This document shows positions 1 through 6,498 of a stretch of 7,074 bases of DNA, piece by piece. A program made the position numbers and the translations under genes. The notes beneath the pieces were generated by a model. The model searched no databases. It saw only the letters and a program-made list of their open reading frames with translations, and was not told the DNA's origin. Every line of letters starts with the position of its first letter. Within the stretch, counting starts at the first letter, position 1. The stretch is from contig ONWL01000074.1 of the NCBI GenBank assembly GCA_900321525.1, positions 1 through 7,074 of the forward strand. The letters run 5' to 3'. Source of the stretch: an uncultured Eubacteriales bacterium. Its GTDB lineage: Bacteria; Bacillota; Clostridia; Lachnospirales; Lachnospiraceae.

Positions 1-228
1 TGCTGCTGCCAGAATCCACAGAACAAATGCCAGCACACGCAGCAGGACGGTATTTTTCTTCTTACCGGTTTCCTCCTCCTCTAACTGGGCAACTGCGGCT
101 TTCAATGCAGCAGATGTGGGTTTCTTCTTCTGGGTGGTACCGCTCGCCTGGGTACCTGTCTTTGCCGTACTGCCGCTCTTCTTTGCAGCAGTACTTTTGG
201 TGGTATTGTCTGTCTTTTGCGTTGCCAT
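1..228 (-). CDS. N-terminus of a Lys/Thr-rich putative membrane protein, cut by window edge
   Basis: The reading frame starts at ATG 228-226 and runs open for 76 codons to base 1, so the C-terminal part lies outside the window. An AGGAG ribosome binding site at 237-241, 8 nt from the ATG, supports this start, as does a good upstream promoter. Residues 1-40 are rich in Lys, Thr, Ser and Ala (MATQKTDNTTKSTAAKK at the start). Residues 41-54 form a short Ala-rich then Glu-rich stretch, and 56-59 are GKKK. A hydrophobic segment (VLLRVLAFVLWILAAA) begins at residue 61 and is still running at the edge. This suggests a cytoplasmic basic tail followed by the first membrane helix. It vaguely recalls small multi-helix hypothetical membrane proteins of Lachnospiraceae; an FtsK-like translocase can also start with such a tail. 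I do not assign a function. It is divergent from the DUF937-type gene. Confidence 0.75.
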   Translation of the reverse strand, partial: MATQKTDNTTKSTAAKKSGSTAKTGTQASGTTQKKKPTSAALKAAVAQLEEEETGKKKNTVLLRVLAFVLWILAAA

Positions 229-338
229 ACTTTCTTCTCCTGTCTTTCTCATTTTGTTCGTTGACAGCAACGATTTCGTCACCATTTTCAGAACACTTCC
301 TGTAACCGTGAATATATCCAACAGTTACCCCTTTCCTC

Positions 339-367
339 ATTATATCAGAAAAACGCACAAAAGGCAA
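339..367 (-). promoter_or_regulatory. Sigma-A-type promoter for the left-edge minus-strand gene
   Basis: On the minus strand there is a perfect TATAAT -10 box (339-344) with an extended TG motif just upstream (TGATATAAT). A TTGCCT -35 box (362-367, 4 of 6 matches to TTGACA) lies 17 bp away. Transcription would start near 332, giving a leader of about 104 nt before the ATG at 228. That leader contains a perfect 6-bp stem with a 4-nt loop at 258-273. Confidence 0.7.
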
Positions 368-419
368 TCTGCTTTCTGCCCTTTCTTGTGCATTTTCTTC
401 AGTTGACAGAAAACAGCTA

Positions 420-448
420 TTGAAAAATGTGCCATCCTATATTAAAAT
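420..448 (+). promoter_or_regulatory. Sigma-A-type promoter for the DUF937-type gene
   Basis: The -35 box is TTGAAA (420-425, 5 of 6) and the -10 box is TAAAAT (443-448, 5 of 6), with a 17-bp spacer. The expected start of transcription is near 455, giving a leader of about 120 nt before the ATG at 577. A small hairpin (456-460 pairing with 465-469) would sit at the very 5' end of the transcript. Confidence 0.6.
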
Positions 449-576
449 AGAATTACCTGATGATTCAGGAAAACAAATGATAGAAGCGACTATATTTTCA
501 TAAAATCCTATGTTTTCGGAATGCATACGGATACATTTGAATTTTGCATACAGCCGCTTCGGAATGGGAGATTTTT

Positions 577-1056
577 ATGGATATTAGTACACTGTTAAAC
601 AGCGACCTGGTAAAAGAATTAGACAAGGTAACAGACCAGAACATTGACAAAGAACAGATTGTAAAGGTATTAGGAGAAGCAATGCCTGCTATCCTGGCAA
701 ATCAGTCCGCAACACGCTCCGCAGATGCATCTGGAACAAAGAGTGCTGCCAGCGTTTTATTTAACCTGTTAGGTGACAACAGCAGTTCTGTCACTGAGTC
801 TGTGGCACAAAGCACCGGTGTTTCTTCCAATGCGGTTACCAGTATTTTAACCTCCGCAGCACCTTCTCTGTTAAACATGCTTTCTTCTGGCAGTCAGTCC
901 TCTTCCGCATCCTCTGGTTTAGATGGACTGTCTTTACTGACCAACCTGCTTGGCGGTAAGAAAGATGAGAAAAAGGATGAGAGCAAAGACGAAAAGAAGA
1001 ATGATGTATTAGGCGGTCTTTTTAACACCGTCACCTCCATCCTTGGGGATAAGTAA
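577..1056 (+). CDS. DUF937-type (YidB-like) small protein with an acidic/basic linker
   Basis: A 159-aa protein. The ATG at 577 is preferred over the in-frame TTG at 544 because GGGAG (566-570) sits 6 nt upstream and MDISTLL is a natural start for the family. Residues 1-45 are predicted helical. Residues 55-103 match the look of the DUF937 core: LFNLLGD, then VTESVAQSTGVSSNAVTSI, then APSLLNML. Residues 104-127 are Ser/Gly-rich and end in LLTNLLGG. Residues 128-143 are a charged Lys/Asp/Glu linker (KKDEKKDESKDEKKND), encoded by a purine-rich tract near 957-1005. A final hydrophobic helix (VLGGLFNTVTSILGDK) closes the protein. No signal peptide or membrane helix is visible, so it is probably cytoplasmic or peripheral. 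The biochemical role of DUF937 proteins is not established. The membrane-anchored peptidase follows 277 bp downstream on the same strand and shares the LLG-type blocks. The family call is by eye. Confidence 0.72.
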   Translation: MDISTLLNSDLVKELDKVTDQNIDKEQIVKVLGEAMPAILANQSATRSADASGTKSAASVLFNLLGDNSSSVTESVAQSTGVSSNAVTSILTSAAPSLLNMLSSGSQSSSASSGLDGLSLLTNLLGGKKDEKKDESKDEKKNDVLGGLFNTVTSILGDK

Positions 1057-1142
1057 TCTGATTTCCTGTAGACACTTTGTAATCATTTCAGAATCAATTG
1101 CATTTTCTTTCTAAAATCTGATTCGATTCTGGAAAAGGCACA

Positions 1143-1225
1143 GACAGATGATTGCGAAATGTAAAGTATCTAAGTACGGTCATATTTCGCAATCATCTGT
1201 CAGAGTATAGTAGGAAATTGCGAAA
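1143..1225. repeat. Perfect 18-bp inverted repeat plus a third copy of its core
   Basis: The arms at 1143-1160 and 1184-1201 are perfect reverse complements over 18 bp (GACAGATGATTGCGAAAT and its complement). The central 23 nt could add one G-T and one T-A pair. The arm's core, ATTGCGAAA, recurs in direct orientation at 1217-1225, giving three copies in 75 bp. No T tract follows, so this is not a standard intrinsic terminator. It resembles a palindromic repeated extragenic unit or a binding site for a dimeric regulator. The repeat is directly visible; its role is unknown. Confidence 0.8.
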
Positions 1226-1238
1226 CACTTGAAACAGA

Positions 1239-1271
1239 GCAGACAGCAGTCTGCACATCAGAAATTCTGAT
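1239..1271. repeat. Two adjacent short inverted repeats upstream of the peptidase gene
   Basis: GCAGAC (1239-1244) and GTCTGC (1249-1254) form a perfect 6-bp stem with an AGCA loop. Immediately downstream, ATCAGAA (1257-1263) and TTCTGAT (1265-1271) form a 7-bp inverted repeat around a single A. They lie 63-95 bp before the peptidase ATG, where a promoter or operator would be expected. I could not find a convincing -35/-10 pair in this gap; TAGAAT at 1318-1323 is too close to the ATG. A regulatory role is inference. Confidence 0.55.
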
Positions 1272-1333
1272 AAAAGATGTTCGATGTCATAGTTTCACAG
1301 TTTTCTAACCATTTTTATAGAATGTGAGGATAT

Positions 1334-3805
1334 ATGGATACAAATAACAGACCACATAGCAGAGAGAAAACAACTTCTAATCAAACTGCGAACTTGAACA
1401 AGGGTGGTACCGCTTCTTCCAGGCCTGCTGGTGGTGGCAGCCGCCCTTCTTCTAACAGCAGACCTTCTTCTGGTGAAAACCGTTCTTCTGACAAAGGCGT
1501 AACTCGCAGCGGCGGTTCATCCAAACTGCTGATTCTGATCATAGCAGCAGTCGTTCTGTTTGGCGGTGGCGGCGGTCTTTCCAGCCTGCTTGGTGGAGGC
1601 ACCTCTGATAGTACCAACAGCGGCGGCGGTGCCGGTGATCTTTTTTCCAGTCTACTTGGTAGCGGTACCACCTCTTCTACAACCCTGACCACTGGACAGG
1701 CACAGTCTTCTACTACTACCAATACTACATCCGCTAAGGCAGACATGACGGTATCCTCTCAGGCTCGTGCCAAGAGAGTGACACCGGTGGGCAATGGGAA
1801 TGATGTGGTGACCATCATGGTTTATATGTGCGGCACTGACTTAGAGTCCAAGTACAGTATGGCAACCAAAGATTTACAGGAAATGATCAAAGCCACACAC
1901 TCCGATCAGGTGAATATCATCGTAGAGACTGGTGGATGTAAGCAGTGGAAAAATAACGTGGTTTCCAGTTCTACCAACCAGATTTATCAGGTGGTAGACG
2001 ACGGATTGCAGTTATTACAGGATAATCTGGGCAACAAATCCATGACAGATACAGACAATCTGACCAGTTTCATCCAGTATTGTAACAAAAATTATCCCGC
2101 AGACCGGAATATCCTGATTTTCTGGGATCACGGCGGCGGTTCCATCACCGGTTACGGTTACGATGAAAAACACAGCAGTTCCGGCTCTATGTCGCTGGTT
2201 GGCATCAATACTGCTTTGAAAAATGCAGGCTGCACCTTCGACTGGATCGGCTTTGATGCCTGCCTAATGGCAACCTTAGAGACTGCGCTGGTATGTGACG
2301 ATTATGCCGACTACCTGATTGCCTCTGAGGAGACAGAACCGGGCACCGGATGGTATTACACCAACTGGCTGACCACTCTTGCCAAAAATCCTTCCACCCC
2401 TACCGTCACACTGGCTACTCAGTTGATTGACGATTTTGTGTCTACCAGCACCGCTTCCAATTCCAGAGAGCAGGTTTCACTTTCTATCGTAGACTTAGCA
2501 GAGTTGGAAGGAACTGTACCCGAGGAATTCAAGAATTTCTCTACTTCTACTGCTACTCTGTTACAGAGTGACAATTACACACAGGTTTCCAATGCAAGAG
2601 CAGGTGCCAGACAGTTTGCCCAGAGCAGCAAGATCAATCAGATTGATTTAGTGGACTTTGCAAACCGTGTGGGAACCAGTGAGGCAAAGAAACTGGTCAC
2701 TGCTTTAAAGGGTGCGGTCAAGTACAACAATACCACCATTTCCAACGCATATGGGATTTCTATTTTCTTCCCATATGAGTCTCTGAATTCCATGAACAGC
2801 GCCCTGTCTACTTATGACAGCCTGGGCATTGATTCTGAGTATGCAAAGTGTATCCGCAGTTTTGCCAGCATGGAAAAGGCTGGTCAGATCACTGCATCGG
2901 TCTCTGGTTCCGGTTACGGCACTGGCGTAGACTTGGGTTCTCTGGATCTGGGATCTCTCCTTGGAGCATCCGATTCTCCGCTGACTTCCCTTCTTGGAGG
3001 TCTGGCCAACAGCTCCGGCGGTTCTTCTGCCGGTGCAGGGTTAGATGCAGGCACCGTATTGCAGATGCTTTCTGCATTTTCCGGCAGAAGCATGCCCGCA
3101 GAGTATGGGTGGATTGACCAAGATTCCTTTGCCACTGCTGCAGAATATGTTTCTGAAAATTATATCAATCCGGAAGACATCACCATCACCTGGAAAGACG
3201 GCAAGCCATATCTGGCACTGACCGATGACCAGTGGAACCTGATGCAGACCGTAGAGTTAAATGTATTTGTAGACGATGGAACAGGTTATATTGACTTAGG
3301 ACTGGACAATACCTTTGAGTTTGAGGACAATGACCTGTCTCTGGACTATGACCGTACTTGGCTGACAGTCAATGGACAGGCGGTTGCCTACTATCTGGTA
3401 TCTGATACGGAGGAAACAGACGGCAGCTGGACTACCATCGGACGGATTCCAGCCATCTTAAATGACACCCAGGTGAATCTGGACGTACTCTTTGACAAAG
3501 AGCATCCGGAAGGCATCATCACCGGCGCCACACCGGTCTATGATGACGACGAGGATGTAGATGTACTGGCCAAAGGATCTGTGGACATTGCAGAAGGAGA
3601 TGAGATTTCGTTTATCTGCGATTATTACGACTATGATGGCACTTACACCGACAGTTACTACTTAGGAGACACCATCACCGTAGATGCAGACGGACTGAAC
3701 CTGATCAACATGAACATCGGTGACTTCACATGCAGCGTCACCTATCGTCTCACAGACGTATACGGCAATCATTACTGGACACCGGCATGGGACAGCGAAT
3801 CCTGA
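1334..3805 (+). CDS. Membrane-anchored clostripain-family (C11) cysteine peptidase
   Basis: An 823-aa protein. GAGGA (1326-1330), only 3 nt upstream, is the ribosome binding site. Residues 1-63 are a basic Ser/Pro/Gly-rich tail. Residues 64-77 (KLLILIIAAVVLF) form a short membrane anchor without a signal-peptidase or lipobox site, so the bulk is probably extracellular (type II topology). Residues 78-148 are a Gly/Ser/Thr-rich stalk. The C11 catalytic domain spans about 155-515. It opens with VTIMVYMCGTDLES and carries the catalytic pair His266 (WDHGGG) and Cys310 (GFDACLMA). Asp308, two residues before the Cys, corresponds to the position linked in clostripain to Arg/Lys specificity. A Gly/Ser/Leu-rich stretch at about 521-585 interrupts the protein, followed by an acidic, Asp/Tyr-rich C-terminal region to 823, probably beta-rich. 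Both catalytic residues are intact, so it is probably active after Arg or Lys, possibly with autoprocessing as in clostripain. Its substrates cannot be told. A strong terminator follows. Confidence 0.92.
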   Translation: MDTNNRPHSREKTTSNQTANLNKGGTASSRPAGGGSRPSSNSRPSSGENRSSDKGVTRSGGSSKLLILIIAAVVLFGGGGGLSSLLGGGTSDSTNSGGGAGDLFSSLLGSGTTSSTTLTTGQAQSSTTTNTTSAKADMTVSSQARAKRVTPVGNGNDVVTIMVYMCGTDLESKYSMATKDLQEMIKATHSDQVNIIVETGGCKQWKNNVVSSSTNQIYQVVDDGLQLLQDNLGNKSMTDTDNLTSFIQYCNKNYPADRNILIFWDHGGGSITGYGYDEKHSSSGSMSLVGINTALKNAGCTFDWIGFDACLMATLETALVCDDYADYLIASEETEPGTGWYYTNWLTTLAKNPSTPTVTLATQLIDDFVSTSTASNSREQVSLSIVDLAELEGTVPEEFKNFSTSTATLLQSDNYTQVSNARAGARQFAQSSKINQIDLVDFANRVGTSEAKKLVTALKGAVKYNNTTISNAYGISIFFPYESLNSMNSALSTYDSLGIDSEYAKCIRSFASMEKAGQITASVSGSGYGTGVDLGSLDLGSLLGASDSPLTSLLGGLANSSGGSSAGAGLDAGTVLQMLSAFSGRSMPAEYGWIDQDSFATAAEYVSENYINPEDITITWKDGKPYLALTDDQWNLMQTVELNVFVDDGTGYIDLGLDNTFEFEDNDLSLDYDRTWLTVNGQAVAYYLVSDTEETDGSWTTIGRIPAILNDTQVNLDVLFDKEHPEGIITGATPVYDDDEDVDVLAKGSVDIAEGDEISFICDYYDYDGTYTDSYYLGDTITVDADGLNLINMNIGDFTCSVTYRLTDVYGNHYWTPAWDSES

Positions 3806-3912
3806 TGATGCACCGGAAAACACCTATTGTGTACATCTATGATCATCTGAACCGCTTCCGTTCTAGTGTAGATTCAATCTGGTCTGCCCTTTGATCTGAC
3901 ATGCCAGATGCC

Positions 3913-3959
3913 AAAACCCCTGTATGGAACAAGAAACTCCATTCCATACAGGGGTTTTT
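3913..3959 (+). terminator. Strong intrinsic terminator, probably bidirectional
   Basis: A perfect 17-bp stem (3913-3929 with 3942-3958) has a 12-nt loop and ends in TTTTT. The stem base is AAAACCCC/GGGGTTTT, so the minus strand also ends in a run of four T. It lies about 107 bp after the peptidase stop and about 115 bp after the stop of the convergent AGCS gene. It therefore can end both transcripts, more efficiently the plus-strand one. No other terminator is visible between the two genes. Confidence 0.92.
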
Positions 3960-4072
3960 CAGTCATAGTGTGTGTATTGCATCATCCTATCCCATACAAC
4001 ACACGCAGCAAATCTGACTTTCCTATGGCGTATTACTATCATTTTAATCGATTATATTCTCAATTTCTCTGA

Positions 4073-5548
4073 TTACAGTTCTTTTGCCTGCTCTGCCTGA
4101 ATTTCCTTTGAATAAGACAGAAGAGGTTCCACCTGCTCTCCTTTCAGCTGGCGTGCCACATAATTTCTGGTAATCCGCATGACCAACGGAGACAACGCCA
4201 GCACGCCAATCAGATTCGGCAGGGACATGAGTCCATTGAAGGTATCGGAAATATCCCATGCCAGATCCAGGCTCATGGTAGCGCCCACGATGATGAACAA
4301 TACAAAGATCACCTTATACACCACTGTGGCTTTGGTGCCAAATAAAAACTCCCACGCCTTGGTGCCATAATAGCTCCATCCCAGTGTGGTAGAAAATGCA
4401 AACAGCAAAATGGCAATGGCAATGAACACGCCGCCTGCTGCACCAAATGTGGTGCTAAACGCCTCGGAAACCAGTGCAGACTTGCCTGCATCTGTCAGCA
4501 TCTCTCCGGTTTCCAGATTAATCAAACCAGAAGACAACACTGCAAATGCAGTCAAGGTACATACTACGATGGTATCAGCAAATACTTCAAAAATACCCCA
4601 CATACCCTGACGAACCGGCTCTTTTACATTGGAAGCAGAATGTACCATCACAGAAGAACCAAGACCAGCCTCATTGGAGAACACACCACGCTTCACGCCC
4701 CAGGTCACCGCATTCTTCACTGCCAGACCCACAGCTGCACCGCCAATGGCTTTGAAGCCAAATGCAAAGGAGAAAATTGCGCCAAACACTTCCCCTGCCT
4801 TGTTGATATGGGTGAAAAATACCACCAGTGCCAGCACAATATAGGCAATGGCCATAAACGGCACCAGTTTCTCCGTCACAGATGCAATGCGCTTGATTCC
4901 CCCTAAGATCACCAATGCTGCAATGATCATCAATCCAATCCCGGTCACCCATGCCGGAATGTGAAATACGCTATGTAAATTTGTGGCAATGGAATTGATC
5001 TGGCTGGCATTGCCGATTCCAAAAGAAGCCAGCACACAGAAGATAGAGAACAAAACTGCCAGAATCTTTCCAATCTGCTTGCATCCCTTGTAGCTGCCAA
5101 GACCATCTCTCAGATAGTACATAGCACCTCCGCACCAGTCTCCCTCTTCGTTGCGGCGACGATAATAAATACCCAGTACATTTTCGGAATAATTGGTCAT
5201 CATACCAAAAAATGCTGCCACCCACATCCAGAAGATGGTACCTGGTCCGCCTGCTGCAATGGCAGTGGCTACGCCGGCAATATTTCCCACGCCAATGGTG
5301 GCTGCCAGCGCCGTACACAGAGACTGGAACTGACTGATGGCATGCTTGTCGGATTTGTCTGTCACACCGGAAGACTTATGAAATACCGCTCCGATGGTGG
5401 TGCCTATCCAATGCTTGAAATGACTCACCTGAAAACACTTTGTCAGGATCGTCATCAGCACACCGGTGCACATCAGCAGTGTCAGACATGGCACGCCCCA
5501 TACAAACCCATTGATGATGTCGTTGATTTTTGTGATTGTTTCAACCAT
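4073..5548 (-). CDS. AGCS-family sodium:alanine/glycine symporter
   Basis: A 491-aa polytopic membrane protein in the normal length range of the alanine/glycine:cation symporter family, which has a LeuT-type fold. AAGGGAG (5556-5562) lies 7 nt upstream of the ATG. Family hallmarks are clear. TIGVGNIAGVATAI (84-97) is the unwound first helix that contacts substrate and sodium. AAGGPGTIFWMWVAAFFGM (98-116) matches the family signature. GGAMYYLRDGLG lies at 140-151, and the segment from GFKAIGG (264-270) to GVKRGVFSNEAGLGS (284-298) covers the sixth-helix region. About ten or eleven hydrophobic helices follow the usual order, and the C-terminal tail is charged and cytoplasmic. It should import small neutral amino acids (alanine, glycine, possibly serine) with sodium. 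The exact substrate cannot be read from sequence. It has its own long upstream gap holding a MITE-like element, and shares the terminator at 3913-3959 with the convergent peptidase gene. Confidence 0.95.
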   Translation of the reverse strand: MVETITKINDIINGFVWGVPCLTLLMCTGVLMTILTKCFQVSHFKHWIGTTIGAVFHKSSGVTDKSDKHAISQFQSLCTALAATIGVGNIAGVATAIAAGGPGTIFWMWVAAFFGMMTNYSENVLGIYYRRRNEEGDWCGGAMYYLRDGLGSYKGCKQIGKILAVLFSIFCVLASFGIGNASQINSIATNLHSVFHIPAWVTGIGLMIIAALVILGGIKRIASVTEKLVPFMAIAYIVLALVVFFTHINKAGEVFGAIFSFAFGFKAIGGAAVGLAVKNAVTWGVKRGVFSNEAGLGSSVMVHSASNVKEPVRQGMWGIFEVFADTIVVCTLTAFAVLSSGLINLETGEMLTDAGKSALVSEAFSTTFGAAGGVFIAIAILLFAFSTTLGWSYYGTKAWEFLFGTKATVVYKVIFVLFIIVGATMSLDLAWDISDTFNGLMSLPNLIGVLALSPLVMRITRNYVARQLKGEQVEPLLSYSKEIQAEQAKEL

Positions 5549-5962
5549 TACTTTGCTCCCTTCCTATTCTGATTGCAGATCATAGTCTGCCCCTGATTGG
5601 CTCAGGTTGGAAAAAAAAACTAGTTACAATAAAATGCCGCTTTTCCATCTATTCAGAATTTTCAGGAAAAACATTTGGCTTGTAGAGAATTTTTCTCAAT
5701 GTATAAATATTAAAAATTGGTAACTGTTCAGTACCCTCACAGTTATGGGCAAAAATCCATTCCAAATCGACTCTGTCGTTTGTGTTTTTGCCTGCAAAAC
5801 TCAGGATTTTGCTTCGCAAAACCTTCGCGGAATAGTGGCTCCTGAATAGTTACAAAAATTCTTAACAACCATAATTTATCATAAAATTTATCGTATCGCA
5901 AGAGAATTCCCGTTTTGGCTCCGTTATTTTCCGGGATTTATACAAAACCAACTCTCATCTTG
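5549..5962. other. 414-bp gap upstream of the AGCS gene: hairpin-rich leader plus MITE-like element
   Basis: There is no convincing gene here. Next to the AGCS start lie two small inverted repeats (5575-5579 with 5586-5590; 5592-5596 with 5602-5606), then a run of nine A at 5611-5619. A perfect 13-bp palindrome-like stem, GAGAA/TTCTC, sits at 5685-5697. The 135-bp element follows at 5719-5853, and 5861-5962 is AT-rich without clear content. No good minus-strand promoter could be fixed: TATACA (5700-5705) has no matching -35, and TTGCGA/TAAATT (5896-5901 and 5873-5878, 17 bp apart) is weak. A glycine riboswitch was looked for and not found. Confidence 0.6.
5719..5853. mobile_element. MITE-like element, 135 bp, with terminal inverted repeats
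   Basis: GTAACTGTTCAG (5720-5731) and CTGAATAGTTAC (5842-5853) are inverted repeats matching at 11 of 12 positions. The match extends inward to 15 of 19. The element is flanked directly by AAAAATT at 5712-5718 and AAAAATT at 5854-5860, which looks like a 7-bp target-site duplication. Inside are further stems: AACTGT/ACAGTT (5722-5727, 5739-5744), CGAC/GTCG (5768-5778), and alternating TTTTGC and GCAAAA arms (5786-5821). It has no coding capacity, so it would need a transposase supplied elsewhere. The structure is directly visible; mobility is inferred. The AT-rich flanks make a chance direct repeat possible. Confidence 0.65.
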
Positions 5963-6382
5963 TCACTTCCGCTTTACCTTTCCCAGATGGTCTGCCCATC
6001 TCTCCGGGAAAAAATCATAATAAGAATGATGTCGTGCCCTTCTGCGGGTTTCAAAGTAGGGCAACTGATTCCATAGAAAGGAAGGAATGCCGATGACCAC
6101 CAGATAAAAAGGTCCCAGCATCAGGGACTGTAACGTATGCCCATACTCATGTCCACTCATCCGCTCGAAAAATGGACTGCCCTTATCTGCCCCTGCCACA
6201 AAGGTAAACATGCCAAGAGAAACCCCATCTCCTCTGCTCCACTCCGTCTGGATACACCCCTTTTGAAAACTGTGGGGTTCCTTTCTATGCATCAGGAATA
6301 CAATCAGTCCTGCCAATGTCTGGGGCAGCCCCCAGGTCCATTGCAGGAAAATATAAGCAGCATACCCTAACTTCCGCTTCAT
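5963..6382 (-). CDS. Small HEYGH-motif membrane protein of unknown function
   Basis: A 139-aa protein. GGGAG (6389-6393), 6 nt before the ATG, supports the start. Residues 9-31 are hydrophobic (AYIFLQWTWGLPQTLAGLIVFL) and form a first membrane segment. Residues 51-64 (GDGVSLGMFTFVAG) look like a beta hairpin. Then comes His78-Glu79-Tyr80-Gly81-His82, an HExxH zinc-protease-type motif, followed by TLQSLMLGPFYLVVIGIPSFLW, a second hydrophobic segment. The tail is Arg/His-rich and ends in FFPERWADHLG, where Glu127 could be a third metal ligand. The HEYGHxxQS...GIPS pattern recalls short uncharacterised proteins of gut Firmicutes and a domain seen in some RHS-type toxins. A metal-dependent peptidase activity is only possible, since the protein is much shorter than known membrane zinc proteases. 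It lies 116 nt downstream of tex on the same strand with no terminator between, so co-transcription is likely. Confidence 0.8.
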   Translation of the reverse strand: MKRKLGYAAYIFLQWTWGLPQTLAGLIVFLMHRKEPHSFQKGCIQTEWSRGDGVSLGMFTFVAGADKGSPFFERMSGHEYGHTLQSLMLGPFYLVVIGIPSFLWNQLPYFETRRRARHHSYYDFFPERWADHLGKVKRK

Positions 6383-6498
6383 CCTGCTCTCCCTATCTTC
6401 CTCTCCTCAATTTATCTGTATGTGAAACCCAAGCTTCCTTTTTTCTCAATCCTGCATTCATTGCTTGATGGATCGGCATTGGTTTCTCTGTCAGTCTC

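Larger units (their letters stand above)
229..576. other. Divergent intergenic region with two promoters
   Basis: This 348-bp stretch separates two divergently transcribed genes. I see no convincing gene in it. It contains the minus-strand promoter at 339-367, the plus-strand promoter at 420-448 and a 6-bp hairpin at 258-273. The plus-strand leader also holds a 5-bp inverted repeat with a TGAT loop at 456-469. A 9-nt direct repeat, TTCGGAATG, occurs at 515-523 and 558-566, the second copy ending at the ribosome binding site. No operator can be named. Confidence 0.6.

Noticed and set aside
1..228. FtsK/SpoIIIE translocase N-terminus
   Set aside because: Only a basic Lys/Thr tail and the start of a hydrophobic segment are visible; nothing specific to the translocase can be seen.
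62..367. 101-aa open frame on the minus strand at the left edge
   Set aside because: Its ATG lies at the -35 box of the promoter for the other frame. Its composition is unlike a folded protein, and the frame starting at 228 has a proper AGGAG site.
403..408. Perfect TTGACA as a plus-strand -35 box
   Set aside because: No acceptable -10 box lies 16-19 bp downstream; the pair at 420-448 is better.
544..576. TTG at 544 as the start of the DUF937-type protein
   Set aside because: It has no ribosome binding site at proper distance, while the ATG at 577 has GGGAG 6 nt upstream and gives the expected N-terminus.
1143..1201. Intrinsic terminator of the DUF937-type gene
   Set aside because: The 18-bp stem is strong but AT-rich near the loop, has a long loop and no T tract after either arm, so it does not fit a Rho-independent terminator.
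1381..1746. 121-aa open frame on the minus strand
   Set aside because: It is a Pro/Leu/Glu-rich shadow of the Gly/Ser-rich N-terminal part of the peptidase, with no ribosome binding site.
5549..5962. Glycine riboswitch upstream of the AGCS symporter, suggested by minus-strand fragments such as GCGAAGG and CAGGCAAAAA
   Set aside because: The glycine aptamer core (GGAGAG, then CCGAAGGgGCAA, then CTCTCAGGCAAAA in order with its stems) is not present. The fragments fall inside the unit bounded by terminal inverted repeats and are better explained by its internal hairpins.
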